A stretch of 64,000 nucleotides of DNA from assembly GCA_036250195.1 (NCBI GenBank), contig JAVHZZ010000017.1, positions 3,004,001 to 3,068,000 on the forward strand. The letters are read 5' to 3'. Origin of the DNA: Mixophyes australis. Lineage: Eukaryota > Chordata > Amphibia > Anura > Limnodynastidae. How positions within the stretch are numbered: the stretch's first letter is position 1; every line of letters starts with the position of its first letter. Positions 24,250 through 35,399 of the stretch are shown in pieces. The notes beneath the pieces were generated by a model. It was not told the DNA's origin. It worked only from the letters and a program-made list of their open reading frames with translations, and searched no databases. Made by a program: the position numbers and the translations under genes.

Positions 24250-25441
24250 CAGTCGTCCACAATATTAATATCGCTGACCAGTGAAGTGAATAACAGTTAT
24301 TATCTCGTTATAATGGCACCTGTTAAGTGGTGGGATATATTAGACAACAAGTCAACACTTAGTTTTTGAAGTTGATGTGTTGGAAGCAGGAAGAATGGGT
24401 ATGCGTAAGGATCTGAGCGACTTTGACAAGAGTCAAATTGTGATGGCTAGATGACTGGGTCAGAGAATCTCCAAAACGACAGATCTTGTGGGGTGTTTGC
24501 GGTATGCAGTGGTTAGTACCTACCAAAAGTAGTCCAAGAAAGGACAACCGGTGAACCAACGACAGGGTCATGGGCACCCAAGCGCATGAGGAGCATAGGC
24601 TAGCCTGGCTGGTCCGATCCCATAGAAGAGTTACTATAGCACAAATTTCTGAAAAAGGTAATGCTGGCTATGATAGCAAGGTGTCAGAACACACAGTGGA
24701 TCGAAGGTTGCTGCCTATGGGGCTGTGTAGCCACAGAACGGTTAGAGAGCTCATGATGATCCACCACCAAAATGCCTACAATGGGCAAGTGAGCGCTAGA
24801 ACTGGACCATGGAGCAATAGAAGAGGGTGGCCTTGTCTGATGAATCGCATTTTCTTTTACATCGTAGACGGCCAGGTGCGTGTGCATCGTTTAATATGGG
24901 GAAGAGAAGTCACCAGGATGTACAATGGGAAGAAGGCAAGCCGGTGGAGGCATTGTGATACTCTAGATTATAATCTACTGGGAAACATTGGGTCCTGGCA
25001 TTTATGTGGGTGTTACTTTGACACATACCACCTACCTAAGCTTTGTTGCAGACCAAGTACACCCCTCCATGGCAGCGGTATTCCCTGAATGTAGTAACCT
25101 GTTTCAACAGGATAATGCACCCTGCCACTTTGCAAAAAGTGTTCAGGAATGGGTTGAGGGACATGACAAAGAGTTCAAGGTGTTGACTTGGCCTCCAAAT
25201 TCCCTAGATCTCAGTCCATTCGAGCATCTGTGGAATATGCTGTAAGAATAAGTCCAAGCCTTGGAAGCCCCACCTTACAACTTACAGTACTTAAAGGATC
25301 TGCTAACGTCTTGGTGCCACATACCACAGGACACCTTCACAGGTCTTGTGGAGTCCATGCCTCGCATGGTCAAAACAGTTTTGTTGGCACAAGGGGAGGG
25401 GGACCTACACAATATTAGGCAGGTGGTTTTAATGTTGTGGC
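24250..25441 (+). mobile_element. Tc1/mariner element, dead (DD36E-like spacing)
   Basis: Tc1-type transposases use a helix-turn-helix N-terminus and a DDE catalytic core. The left end starts near CAGTCGTCCACAATATTAAT and the right end finishes AATATTAGGCAGGTGGTTTT plus AATGTTGTGGCTG; both match a Tc1-like family I recognise. The transposase is spread over several frames with many stops. Visible pieces are an N-terminal region near 24390-24560, a SDES-type first-Asp region near 24835-24850, and FQQDNAPCHFAKSVQEW...WPPNSLDLSPFEHLW (25100-25233) with the second Asp and the Glu. I count 36 residues between Asp and Glu. A long direct TA duplication is not clear at the ends. Start and end are good to a few bases. 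Confidence 0.88.
24988..25245 (+). pseudogene. Tc1-like transposase C-terminal fragment
   Basis: The longest readable part of the dead Tc1 transposase: VADQVHPSMAAVFPE, QQDNAPCH with the second catalytic Asp, and PPNSLDLSPFEHLW with the catalytic Glu, then a stop after NML. Another frame downstream (25261 onwards) continues with APPYNLQYLKDLLTSWCHIP and ESMPRMVKTVLLAQ, the family's C-terminus, so at least one more frameshift or stop separates the two. Confidence 0.85.
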
Positions 25442-25449
25442 TGTGTATA

Positions 25450-26780
25450 TTGGTTATGTTGCCCTTATCTAATTTGCGAACGAGACAGGTGTGCATCACA
25501 ATAAGCTAAGTGGTGCCGTGCACGGAATTGTTATGGCTGCCACTTGTAAGAAATTGTTAAGCCACATATGAGGTCTCTTAGATCATTTGCCTCTGTTTCC
25601 GATATATTTTACAGGTAATGTGAGGTATTCCTAGGTGTTTACTTGGTGCAATCACGAACGATCTGCACTTAATTCTCAAGCCGCGCATGCGCACTGAAGA
25701 ATATGAACTGTGCATGTGCAAAATGGCCACCAGCTATAGTATAAGTAATAAATGCACATATAGGTGAATTTGTTCTCCTGATAAAGTCTCTAGTAGACGA
25801 AACGTGTTGAGGTCATTACATGTGATATATTTCTCAAACTTTCTCTGTATCCAATATTGGAATTGAACCACCAGTAATTCAATCTTTTGTTTTCTGACTC
25901 CATTGAGTGGTGATCAGGGGAGGGGTGGCAAATTTTAGCCCTGGGGGGAAACCTCGATTCAACAGCCTATTAGGACCATTTTAAAGGGAAAAAAAGGCTA
26001 GTGGCTAAGTGATCCAGCCCAAGGTAGCCCATTATGTGACCGGCCCTTTGGGCAGATGCCCCCCAGCCCAGCCTGCCCCTGGTGGTGACTAATGACAGTG
26101 AGTACTGGTATAATTACACCTTGATTACAGATAAGACTTTGATTCTTTTATTTTTTGTGAATGTGCAATTTTTATATTATTCAATAAATTTGTTTTTATG
26201 AAAATATACTATATGGGATTTCTCATTCTTTATATCTATGTATTGTGTGAACTAGACAAGCAATATTGAGCCAACAGGAACCTGTACAGATAAGCAAAAT
26301 AATTTATATTTATCTGGTACACATAGTATATGTGGTTTGGTGTGAAATAATATAAATAATTATATATATATATATATATATAATTATTATATATTATATA
26401 CGTGCTTGGACGCTCACAAGTATATGTAGGTTAAGAGACCAGTGGAAGTCTTCATAAAGCAACACTTCCCCAGCTGGATAATATATAACACATAGTGTAG
26501 TATGTTCACACTTAAATATCCTCCACCCAGAAGAGCATTAAAGTCCAAAGACTAACGATTTTTCTTGTACAATAACTGGTGTTCAGTTCCTAGTGGTGCA
26601 GTTGTCACTGGAAACCAGTGAACCACGTGTAGGTGAATGGGGTAACCCCCTTATATAATGTGCTTCCTTAAAAGCTTCTTGTTTAATTGCGTTGTATTCT
26701 CTACATTGATCTTCATAGAGTCTTCTTTCAGTATATAGCTCCCAATATGGAAATGTGAAAAAAGACCTAAAAATATCTAC
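25450..26780. other. Repeat-rich non-coding DNA, possible plus-strand 3' end of a retroelement
   Basis: No gene seen. CTAGTAGACGAAACGTGTTG at about 25790 is like the conserved CGAAACGCGTTG motif of frog retroelement tails, and TCAATAAATTTG near 26183 could be a poly(A) signal. A short (TA)n tract lies at 26358-26385. The same CGCGTT-type motif occurs in opposite orientation near 27018. Confidence 0.4.
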
Positions 26781-26784
26781 TGCA

Positions 26785-28510
26785 TTATTCTTTATTACAC
26801 CGATACCAAATATTTAAAAATACACTCACGTTCCATATAGATAAAAACTGGTGCACAAATAGGTACCATCTACATAAATATAGGGTGGATGACCCTACCA
26901 CAAAGCTCACATGAATAGACACGGAGGAAGGTAAAGCTGAAATTAGTCCCGGAATTCTCCTTCCAATCACCAACCAAGTGAACGTCCTGGTCAGCGAGGA
27001 ATCACCACAGTGACCAACGCGTTTTGAATCCTCAGATTTGAGTCTTTCTCAATGTTACTAATTGTCTGACTTTTTAAAGTGTATAGCAGCCAATAAAGTG
27101 CCGCCGTGGAGACAAAGATCCTGTACGGAAGTCGTCGCTTAACTCGCAATGAGGCTTGTAGGAAATTCAAAGTGAGGCTGCATTCTTTTAGATGGAGTCA
27201 AAAATGAGGTTTGGATTTAGAACCAGATTTAATGCATATAAATACCAAAACGAGGCTTGGACTTAAATAAAAGAAAACTAATACACGCAAACACATTCAG
27301 CTCCAAACCGAGGCTTGGACTTAGATGGAAACAGGGCTAAAACATAAAGACCTCAAGCACTAAAACGAGACGTGGGCTGGAATATGGCAGAGCTAATACT
27401 TACAGCTATGTTGAGCTCCAAAACGAGGCTTTAACTCAATATTAAACGGATCTGTTTATGATACTATAAAAACTAAAATAAGGCATACATCTAAATAAAA
27501 CTTTTCTATAATAAATTAACTTCTGAAATGAAGTTTTGGCTTGAATTTAAACAGAACTATACATGATATGAATTTTGAGAGTTTTGATCCAAATATAAAC
27601 ATAGCTCTCTAAACATTCTTATTTATCCCAAAAACAAGACTTGAGAAGCTAATACAAAAATGATGTATCGGACATGTACAGGAATAAAACATACATTCAT
27701 CAACACTATTTCCAGCGATACAATAGAGTCACAATATAAATATTTTTACTTTGTCACAAGTCACCCTACCAGTTAAGTTACCAGAACCTGTCGTTGATGA
27801 GAGCTTCATCTTTAGCAACCTCCTTTCCTATAGAACCAGATGTGTTTGCCGGTGCTCGGTTGTCCCCAGGGCTTAATCTCGAGTAGTGGTAACTTAATTT
27901 AGGTAAGTGGGCACCACAGAGGACTACGCAATGAGATGTTGAGCTGAGATCTCTATGGCAACTGGGATGCAGGATGCACCAGGACCAAATTTAGCAGGTA
28001 TATGGAGTTTGCAACAGGATGCAGTACCAACCTTCACCAGTATAACAGATTGGCAGTGCAGAGTAGAGGATGGTATAATATCAGATGTGGACTGTGTAGA
28101 GTTGGAGCTAGAGAGCAACACAGTACAAGGGAAGGTGCTGGAGCAAGATCGAGCTGTAAATCAGGACTGTGAAACACTGCTGACACAGATGAGTTCAATG
28201 GAGTGGAGAGCAAAAATAAAATGTCATAAAACCCCAAAAATGAGAGTGCATAAGTTGTGTAAAAAATGAGAACACAATGATATGTGGAGTTTATAATTAC
28301 CTATATGTAATGCCAAATGATGCCATTAGTAAATATCTATTATACATTCTAATCTATTAGTTTGCAAGTAACTACCTTTCTGTATAACAATTGCTTTCCA
28401 TATCTAGCGATCACCTTTGATAAATGAAACACAGTTTTTATTACAGTGTATTCATATGAATTATAAGAATGTCAAATGTTTATCGTGATTATATCATAAC
28501 TGAGTTGCCC
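26785..28510 (-). other. Probable 3' non-coding region of the Penelope-like element, with degenerate repeats
   Basis: Read on the minus strand, this follows the GIY-YIG fragment. It contains GATTCAAAACGCGTTGGTCA at about 27008-27030 and an AATAAAG signal near 26790, plausible retroelement 3' features. Between 27140 and 27440 the motif AAAACGAGGCTTGGACTTA recurs roughly every 60 bp in decayed form (near 27204, 27247, 27306, 27361 and 27421). A 104-codon plus-strand frame at 27955-28269 has no recognisable domain and is not called. Confidence 0.4.
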
Positions 28511-28514
28511 TGTA

Positions 28515-29131
28515 TCAGATAAGAGCTAAACAATCCATAAGGAGAATTCTCTTTGATTCCCTCTTGAGCTCCTGATGGAGATCTCCTCCTCTCAAACCCA
28601 TCTTGATCTGTTCCATGACAAATGCCTGTAGTGATCTTGGATCACAGTCATGGCACTTCATAAAGTGCCTTTCAACATATGTTACTTGTTTTATATTATC
28701 TCTGTCTCTCTTGACTCTCTTTATGTTGATTACATGCTCCAAGATTCTATTTTTGAGTGACCTGCCTGTCATGCCACCATAGTATAAGTTACAGGGACAA
28801 GTTAAGCAGTAAATAACATTCGGAGGGTTACAATTTATGAATCCTTTGATTTAACTCTCGAGAACCGATCTTTATACTCCTTTGTTTGTATCATAAATTG
28901 ACATGCCCGGCATACGCCATATTTGAAAAAACCCATTGGTCTATTAGAAATTCTCTTTTCAAATGGTGAGAAACTGTGGACTAAATGAAACCCCAAATTC
29001 TTAGATCTACACCATGTCATAGAGATCCTATCCTCTAACACTTCTTTCAGGTCATAATCAGACTTTAGGATATTCCAATGTTTCTGTAAGATATTGGCTA
29101 TTTGCTGTTCACTGATCTTTCTGCTTTTCAT
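28515..29131 (-). pseudogene. Penelope-like element fragment: end of RT and GIY-YIG endonuclease
   Basis: Penelope-like elements are retrotransposons with a reverse transcriptase followed by a GIY-YIG nuclease. On the minus strand from 29131 the frame reads HWNILKSDYDLKEVLEDR, then GFFKYGVCRACQFM, the Cys-containing linker typical of these elements. It stops near 28837. A frameshift around 28850 leads to FINCNPPNVIYCLTCPCNLY, then YGGMTGRSLKNRILEHVINI, which carries the GIY (here VIY) and YYGG-type nuclease motifs, and HFMKCHDCDPRSLQAFVMEQ further on. The end (GLRGGDLHQEL...) is near 28515. The RT catalytic core is absent: upstream sequence is replaced by the DIRS element at about 29140. One frameshift plus truncation make it dead. 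Confidence 0.85.
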
Positions 29132-29154
29132 ACAAGCCTAGATTTCATTCTCCC

Positions 29155-30250
29155 TCAAGGGTGAGAATGCTCTGGACCAGCTGCACGCATAATCCTGCGA
29201 CCAAAGCTTGCATCAGCCCATGCAAAACCCTGAAGTCTATAAAATCTTGTGAATGTGTGGACGGAAGACCAAGTCGCTGCTCTACACAACTGTTCTGCCG
29301 ACACGCCGTGCCTAGCCGCCCAGGAGGCACCCACTGCCCTAGTAGAATGTGCCCTTAAAGTCTGCGGAACGGCTAGAGAAGCTAAAACATAAGCCTCACG
29401 AATCGTGGACGTAATCCACCGAGCAATTGACTGCTTTGAAGCAGGCCAGCCTCTTTTATTGGTGAAACGAAAAGATCTCTGGTCTTTCTAACCTGCGCTG
29501 TACAATCTACATAAATTTGTAGAGCTCGCACCACATCCAAGTACTGCATAGACCCTTCTGAAGAGTCCCTCTTTGCCTTAAAAGCCGGGACAACAATTTC
29601 CTGATTTAGGTGGAATCTAGAAACCACTTTAGGAACAAAAGACGGCTTGGTCCGAAGGACTGCCCTGTCTGCGTGAAAAATAAGAAAAGGAGGGTCACAG
29701 CGAAGTGCCCCAAGCTCAGACACTCTTCGTGCTGAAGCTATGGCCAACAAAAACACTGTCTTCCACATAAGATACCGTAAGTCAACAGACTGTAAAGGCT
29801 CAAACGGATGTTTAGAAAGAGCCCGAAGAACCACATTGAGGTTCCAGGGCTCAACAGGATGACAAAAAGGAGGTTGTATACGCAACACACCCTGCAAGAA
29901 AGTCCTGATATCTGCATATTCAGCAATCTTTTTCTGAAAATAGACAGAGAGGGCGTGAAAACCCCTAGACTCACAGCACACAATATACGTCTTCCACACT
30001 CTATAATAAATGGAAGACGACGCAGGCTTCCTGGCCTTAATCATGGTGTTTGTTACCTCTTGAGAGAAACCTTTAGCCTTAAGTATTAGGGTTTCAATAG
30101 CCAGGCCGTCAAAGCCAGCTGATTCAAACCTTGGTAAAGGAATGGACCTTGAACCAGAAGATCTGCCTGCATGGGAAGCCGAAATGGAGGACCTCCTGCT
30201 AACAACAGCAGATCTGAGAACCACGCTCTGCGTGGCCAGAATGGAGCTAT
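29155..30250 (-). pseudogene. DIRS tyrosine recombinase, one frameshift
   Basis: This enzyme would insert the circular DIRS DNA copy. The frame open from 30602 becomes meaningful after the RNase H overlap: SIPLPRFESAGFDGLAIETL, KARKPASSSIYYRVWKTY (SAM-like core-binding part), then FLLAIASARRVSELGAL with the first catalytic Arg (about 29715-29745) and DRAVLRTKPSFVPKV. Near 29440 a frameshift moves the reading into another frame: SIARWITSTIREAYVLASL, RAHSTRAVGASWAARHG with the HxxR motif (about 29340), and SSVHTFTRFYRLQGF with the likely nucleophile Tyr (about 29240). It ends HSHP and TGA at 29155. Arg, His-x-x-Arg and Tyr all survive, so the frameshift is the only obvious lesion. Confidence 0.85.
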
Positions 30251-31850
30251 GAAAATTGCGGGAACTTTCTCCCTCTTCACCTTCTTTAGCACCCACGCAA
30301 TCATTGGGATGGGCGGGAAAATGTACACCATCCGGTACTGTCAAGGAGCTGACATGGCATCTACTATTTCTGCCGCTGGGTCTCATGCTCTTGCACCGTA
30401 GCGCGGCACCTGATGGTTCAGACTGGACGCCATCAGGTCTATCTCCGGACAGCCCCAATGCTCCACCAGTAGGGAGAATACCTGACTGTTTAGAGCCCAT
30501 TCCCCGGGATGAAGGGTGTGTCTGCTGAGGAAGTCTGCTTCCCAATTCTTCACCCCCAGAATGTGAATGGCTGAAATCCTGGGGACCTGATGTTCTGCCC
30601 ACGCTAGTATGCGTTTGGCCTCTCGCATAGCAGCCACGCTGCGAGTGCCCCCCTGATGATTTATGTACGCTACCATGGTGGCGTTGTCGGACTGAATCTG
30701 AAGAGGTTTTCCTCTTAGAAATTCCTGTGCACCTATCAGAGTATTGTACATTGCTCTGAGCTCCAGAATATTTATTGGAAGACGTGATTCCTGAGGGGAC
30801 CAGAGACCCTGAAGCCTCAGGGTTCCTGTTACTCCCCCCATCCCAACAGACTGGCGTCTGTTGTGACTAGAGTCCAAGACCATACCTGTAAGGATTGGCC
30901 TCTCTCCAAGTTGGATTGGGACGTCCACCAGACCAGAGATAGCCTTGTGGCTGTGGACAGACAAACCATCTGTTTGTCCATATTCATCTGGGACCCTGAC
31001 CACTTCCGCAGGATCTCCCCCTGAAGTGGACTTGAGTGAAATTGAGCAAACGGAACTGCCTCAAATACCGAGACCATCGTCCCCAGGAGCTTCATGCAAC
31101 TGAGAACAGAGACACTCCTCTTCCTCAGCAAGGCTCTGGTCTTTGACTGCAAAGCTAAGACTTTTTCTGCTGGGAGATAAACTCTCAGAGACTAAGTATC
31201 GAAAAGCAGACCCAAGAATCGCATCTGCTGAGTTGGCACCAGCGATGACTTGGGTAAATTCAACACCCAACCGTGACTCTGAAGAAACTGCATAACAGTC
31301 TGAATCTGTTGGGATAAAAGGACCGCAGACGGTGCCTTCAACAGAAGGTCGTCTAGGTAAGGGACAATTGTTATGCCCTTCTGGCGCAATAGACTGGCCA
31401 TGACTGCCATGATCTTGGTAAAGACTCTGGGAGCGGTAGCCAGGCCGAAGGGGAGTGCCCTGAACTGAAAGTGCGCCTTTCCTACTGCGAACCGAGGGAG
31501 ACTCTGGTGTCCTTCCCAGATCGGTACATGTAGGTAAGCAACCTTGATGTCTAATGATGCCAAAAACTCCCCTTTTTCTATCCCTGCTATCACAGAGCGA
31601 AGGGATTCCATGCGAAATCTTTGAATCTTCAGCTGCTTGTTCAGAGACCGAAGATTCAGGATGGGCCGGAAGGATGCGTCTGGTTTTGGCACCAGGAAGA
31701 GGTTTGAGTAAAAACCTCGCCCCCTTTCTAGAGGAGGGACCTGAACTATTACTTGAGCAGAAAGGAGCTTTTGTATGGCTTCCTAAAGTGCTACACGTCT
31801 GCGGGGGCAAGAGGGGAGAGGAGTGGGCTAGATCTATGACGTAGCCCCGG
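30086..31850 (-). pseudogene. DIRS reverse transcriptase - RNase H polyprotein, broken
   Basis: On the minus strand: VPKPDASFRPILNLRSLNKQ opens the RT fingers, FLASLDIKVAYLHVPI and FRALPFGLATAPRVFTKI follow, and VPYLDDLLL is the catalytic YLDD box (about 31350-31375). A TAG at about 31192 interrupts; the same frame resumes with PAEKVLALQSKTRALLRKRS and VTTDASLLGWG. A frameshift near 30830 then leads to RNase H: LPINILELRAMYNTLIGAQE, LQIQSDNATMVAYINHQGG, NWEADFLSRHT and CPEIDLMASSLNHQVPRY. A stop at 30383 is followed in frame by VYIFPPIPMIAWVLKKVKRE to about 30086. Catalytic Asp pairs are still present. At least two stops and one frameshift break it. Confidence 0.88.
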
Positions 31851-31953
31851 GACACAACTCCTTGAACCCAGAGATCTGTCGTTGGATTTCCACCACCGAT
31901 CCCTGAATTGAAGAAGACGTGCCCCCACCTGATGCTCCCCCTGAAGAACTATG

Positions 31954-33369
31954 TCACGTGGAGGGCTTGTCTGCTGGACGAGCAGAACCTCTCCTTGCTG
32001 TACCTCTAGCTCCTCTGCCTCTAATGGCCGATGATCTAGACGCTGAGGAATACCCTCTATTAAAGGCACCCCCTCGGGAAAAGCTCCGAAAGGAACGAAA
32101 TCTACCCTGACGGGGCCTGTTTGAAACCGTGGGTAGAGCAGTACTCTTACCTCCCGTGGTCTCCTGAATAACCCTTTCGAGCTCTGCACCGAATAGAGTT
32201 TGTCCATCAAAGGGTAAATTCTCTAAAGCTTTCTTAGAGTCTGCGTCCACCGACCACGTCCGTAACCATAGACGACGAGCTGCTACAGTAAGAGCCGAGC
32301 CCTTGGCATTTACCGAAACTGCATCCATGGCAGCGTTCCCTACGTACTCCGAAGTTTCTAGTACATGTTCTGCTAGATCTACTAGCTCTGTACGCGGAGT
32401 GTTATCTCTAAGGCCCTTAATCAAAGCCTCCATCCATAACTGTACAGCCTTGTTGGCCCATGCTATAGCCATATTAGGCCTAAACAAACTTCCCACAGCG
32501 GTATAAGCTGAGCGAAGAGCCAGATCACACTTCTTATCAGTGTAATCCTTAAGGGTTATCCGCTCTTGGACCAGGATAGCTGAAGATGAAGCTAACCGGG
32601 CTACCGGTGTGTCCACCCTAGGCAAAGTCTTCTATTTTACTGTGTCCTCAGGAGGCAGAGGATAAAGAGACTTACTTTCCCGGCATCATAAACTGCTTAT
32701 TTGGCTTGTGCCAAGCTTCAGAAATAATCTCCAACATTTCTGGAGAATGCGGGAAATTGCTAACTGTGCCTTAGGTCTTTTAAATAAGGATATATCCTTA
32801 GGCGCTACGGGCTCCGGATCAGTTAACCCTAAGGCATGTCTGATTCCCCAAATAAGACTGTCCACACTCGTGGAGCCAGAGTCAGAATCATAGATAGCCT
32901 CCCCTTCTGGGTCGATATCTACCTCACCTTCTTCGGCTGAGGAGCGATCAGAAAGCTGATCTATTTCCAGATCTGCATCAGTAATGGCTCTCTTACCCCT
33001 CTGGGAAATAGATACTAGCCTATCTTCCCCGTGGGTAGACCCTGCCTGTGATGTGGCATTCTCGTCAGACTGGCTGCCTGCAAGTGTAAGTGGGGTAGTG
33101 TTGTCACGTACCTCTATTGCCCGCAGCATCACAGCCGTCATTTTCTCCATAGCCGAAGAAAAAGACCTCATCCAGGGTGGTTCCACCATTGCAGAGGATC
33201 CCTCCTAGGCTGGGTTGTTTCGCCTCTGAACGTCCGCAGTACAAGCTGCGCAAAGGGCGTTTCGGTCTGTGTGGCCAACAGAAAGTTTTGTGTTACATTT
33301 TGAACAGGCATAATATACTGCAGCAGGCACAGAAGTACCCTTGCCTTTAGCTGTCCCCTTCTCCGCCAT
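31954..33369 (-). pseudogene. DIRS gag-like ORF with three in-frame stops
   Basis: Likely start is ATG at 33369 (MAEKGTAKGKGTSVPAAVYY), inside a frame open from 33411. An early CSKC...CAAC Cys4 motif suggests a small zinc-binding domain. One TAG near 33205 is followed in the same frame by EGSSAMVEPPWMRSFSSAME and an acidic region. A TGA at 32686 and a TAG near 32637 (VK*KTLPRV, where Trp is likely ancestral) interrupt again. The frame then continues with VDTPVARLASSSAILVQERI, an alpha-helical capsid-like stretch, and an Arg/Ser/Gly-rich tail (RSFRSFSRGGAFNRGYSSAS). All segments are in one frame, so only substitutions separate it from an intact ORF. Confidence 0.82.
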
Positions 33370-33411
33370 TGTTCTGCTTCTTAAAATAATTATTAAAAGA
33401 AATACAGACAA

Positions 33412-34490
33412 TTTAAGACGACAAAATAGGAGAGTCCTGTGCTAGAAAGTCTCTGAAAGAGCAACACTCCAAATAATACAAAAGACCGTTATAGTACATG
33501 GGTCCCTGTCTGTGAAAATTCCTTTTACATGAAATAACTCACAAGACCATATAACACCATATATACACTCCCCAAATGCTCCTCTAATCATACAAGCCTG
33601 TAGCAATTAGGGCATATAAGGATATCACCGGAGGAGAGGCAGAGCAGAGGAATCTACAGAGCTGCACGCTTTCAGCAGTGACCTTCTCTTCACCCCCGCC
33701 GTTCACCGCGCGGGAAGACCAGATCCAGGAAGCTGCGATAACACTCCTCCCCTTCCTGGCTCTGCCCGCTCTGCCTCTGTAAAACAAAACTCGCTGGCCC
33801 CATCCTCCAATGACCGCCTAGGAGAGTCTAATGGTGCGCTATTCAGATTTTATGCCCAGCTCAGCGCGCTCCTTACTGCAGCCGACTCACCTCTCCCGAG
33901 TGTGAGCGCTGATTCTGTCCCCCAATATGCTCGTTCTGTCTAGGGAGAGCGGGGACCTGCGGCAAGAGGATCGCGGCAGGGGGGGGGGGGGGGGAGAGGC
34001 TGGTACAGCTTCACTCCCCTGCCGCTGCTAGACACATACAAGTTGCACTAAAACACCGTTCTCTGTCCCTTCTGAATATATTTCACCTTCCACTTAGACC
34101 AATAAACCTTACTAATGGCCCCTTAGAATAAATGCCGGCAGAGGTGCTGGTAGAAATGAGCGCTAGGCTTCACTTACCTGCGCTGGGATCCAGAGTGAGC
34201 AGAGCTGAGTCCTACTCACTCTGCTGGGTCTTGCCTGGGATCCCGCGCTGCACCTAAATAGAATAAAAAAATAATAACATTTAATCCTACTGCTAGACAA
34301 AGTATAGGCAGGAGCCTATACTCCAGTGACCGAACTCTAAGTCACTTAAAAAAACTAAGGATCTCTCTGGAGAGGAGGGGCATAGCAGGGGAGGAGTCCA
34401 AAGATTTAACAGTTAAAGTGACAAGAACTCCTGAGCCCACTACTATACCCAATGTCTCGGTGTCCCCCAATGGCAGGGAAGAGAAATTAG
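33412..34490 (-). other. DIRS 5' non-coding region and presumed left inverted repeat
   Basis: No coding frame. It includes a run of about 17 G at 33979-33995 and GC-rich sequence. The outer boundary near 34490 (plus-strand GTGTCCCCCAATGGCAGGGA then AGAGAAA) matches DIRS termini as I remember them. The matching opposite terminus is not visible, so the boundary is approximate. Confidence 0.55.
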
Positions 34491-35376
34491 AATTTATAAA
34501 ATGTAAGAAGCTGTCTCTGGTATGTGTACTGTCAGTGGCTTCACTAGGCAGGCACAAGATGGCTGATTATCTTCTGCTTAGTTATTTTCTGTATAGAGGA
34601 AGTGAATCTGCATGATACAGGGGGTTGGGTAGTGTTATGTGGCTGCGGGGGCTCACTGTACCATTATTAACCCTGGCACATCACTCATTAAAAATTTTCA
34701 CTTGTGCAGTGCCAGAGGCTGGGAGACACTGTGACAAATGGAGCCCATCACTGACCAGGCTTGTAGAACAATCCCTGCACTAGTCTGACTTACTATAACG
34801 GGATCACTCTGAACAAGTCTTATTGCAAAGGTGAAATGAAAAGAGTCAATACTACTGAACTTTTATATTTCAGATTCCCATAAGATGGAGCAAAGTTTTG
34901 CACCCCTGTAGACACATCTTGACCGACTTAGCCATGGGCATACCATATAAATGAGAGCTTTTCTACAAAAATGACATCACAATATTGCATTTAGACCGTG
35001 GGACACATTTTTCAAGATTCTTAATCAATCCCCAATGGCAAAGTATTACAGATTACAGGATTATTATATGAACTCACACCTTCAATTAGAGAGTATGAAC
35101 AAACATACTGTAACAGTGTCTCAGATCCCACATTATATCTCCAACCCATTGCCAGAATTATATATTACTCAGTACCCAATATATCAAGGTAATCTTGTTT
35201 TAACTGTGTACAGTGTGGACGATATCTGGTAGATAAAATAGTTCCACACATGAGTGATCATATTTTATGTATAAACTATGTGAATATATTATGCTTAGTT
35301 TAATTTACATTAATAAAATCAACTGTTTTAACAATATTAAGAGTCCTGCTTTTGTCCTATGTGATATTCAAGACCT
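34491..35376. other. Intergenic, no feature seen
   Basis: Low-complexity-free, AT-rich DNA with no open frame that resembles a known family. It separates the DIRS element from the 3' end of zinc-finger locus 2. Confidence 0.5.
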
Positions 35377-35399
35377 GATTTATTTGTAAACCATTTTCA

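Larger units (their letters stand above)
29140..34490 (-). mobile_element. DIRS-type tyrosine-recombinase retrotransposon, nearly full length
   Basis: DIRS elements replicate through RNA but integrate with a tyrosine recombinase instead of an integrase. Read right to left: a 5' region beginning near 34490 (TTTCTCTTCCCTGCCATTGG on the minus strand, like DIRS termini I know), a gag-like ORF (33369-31954), reverse transcriptase/RNase H (about 31850-30086), and a tyrosine recombinase (about 30250-29155). The 3' terminal repeat seems missing because Penelope-like sequence begins at 29131. Gag has three in-frame stops and pol and recombinase have stops or frameshifts, but most damage is point-like, so the copy is moderately young. 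Confidence 0.85.

Noticed and set aside
27955..28269. 104-codon plus-strand ORF (MATGMQDAPGPNLAG)
   Set aside because: No recognised domain, no splice context, and inside probable retroelement 3' DNA.
31061..31855. 264-codon minus-strand ORF over the RT region
   Set aside because: The RT motifs are in another frame; this one is a Ser/Pro/Arg-rich shadow.
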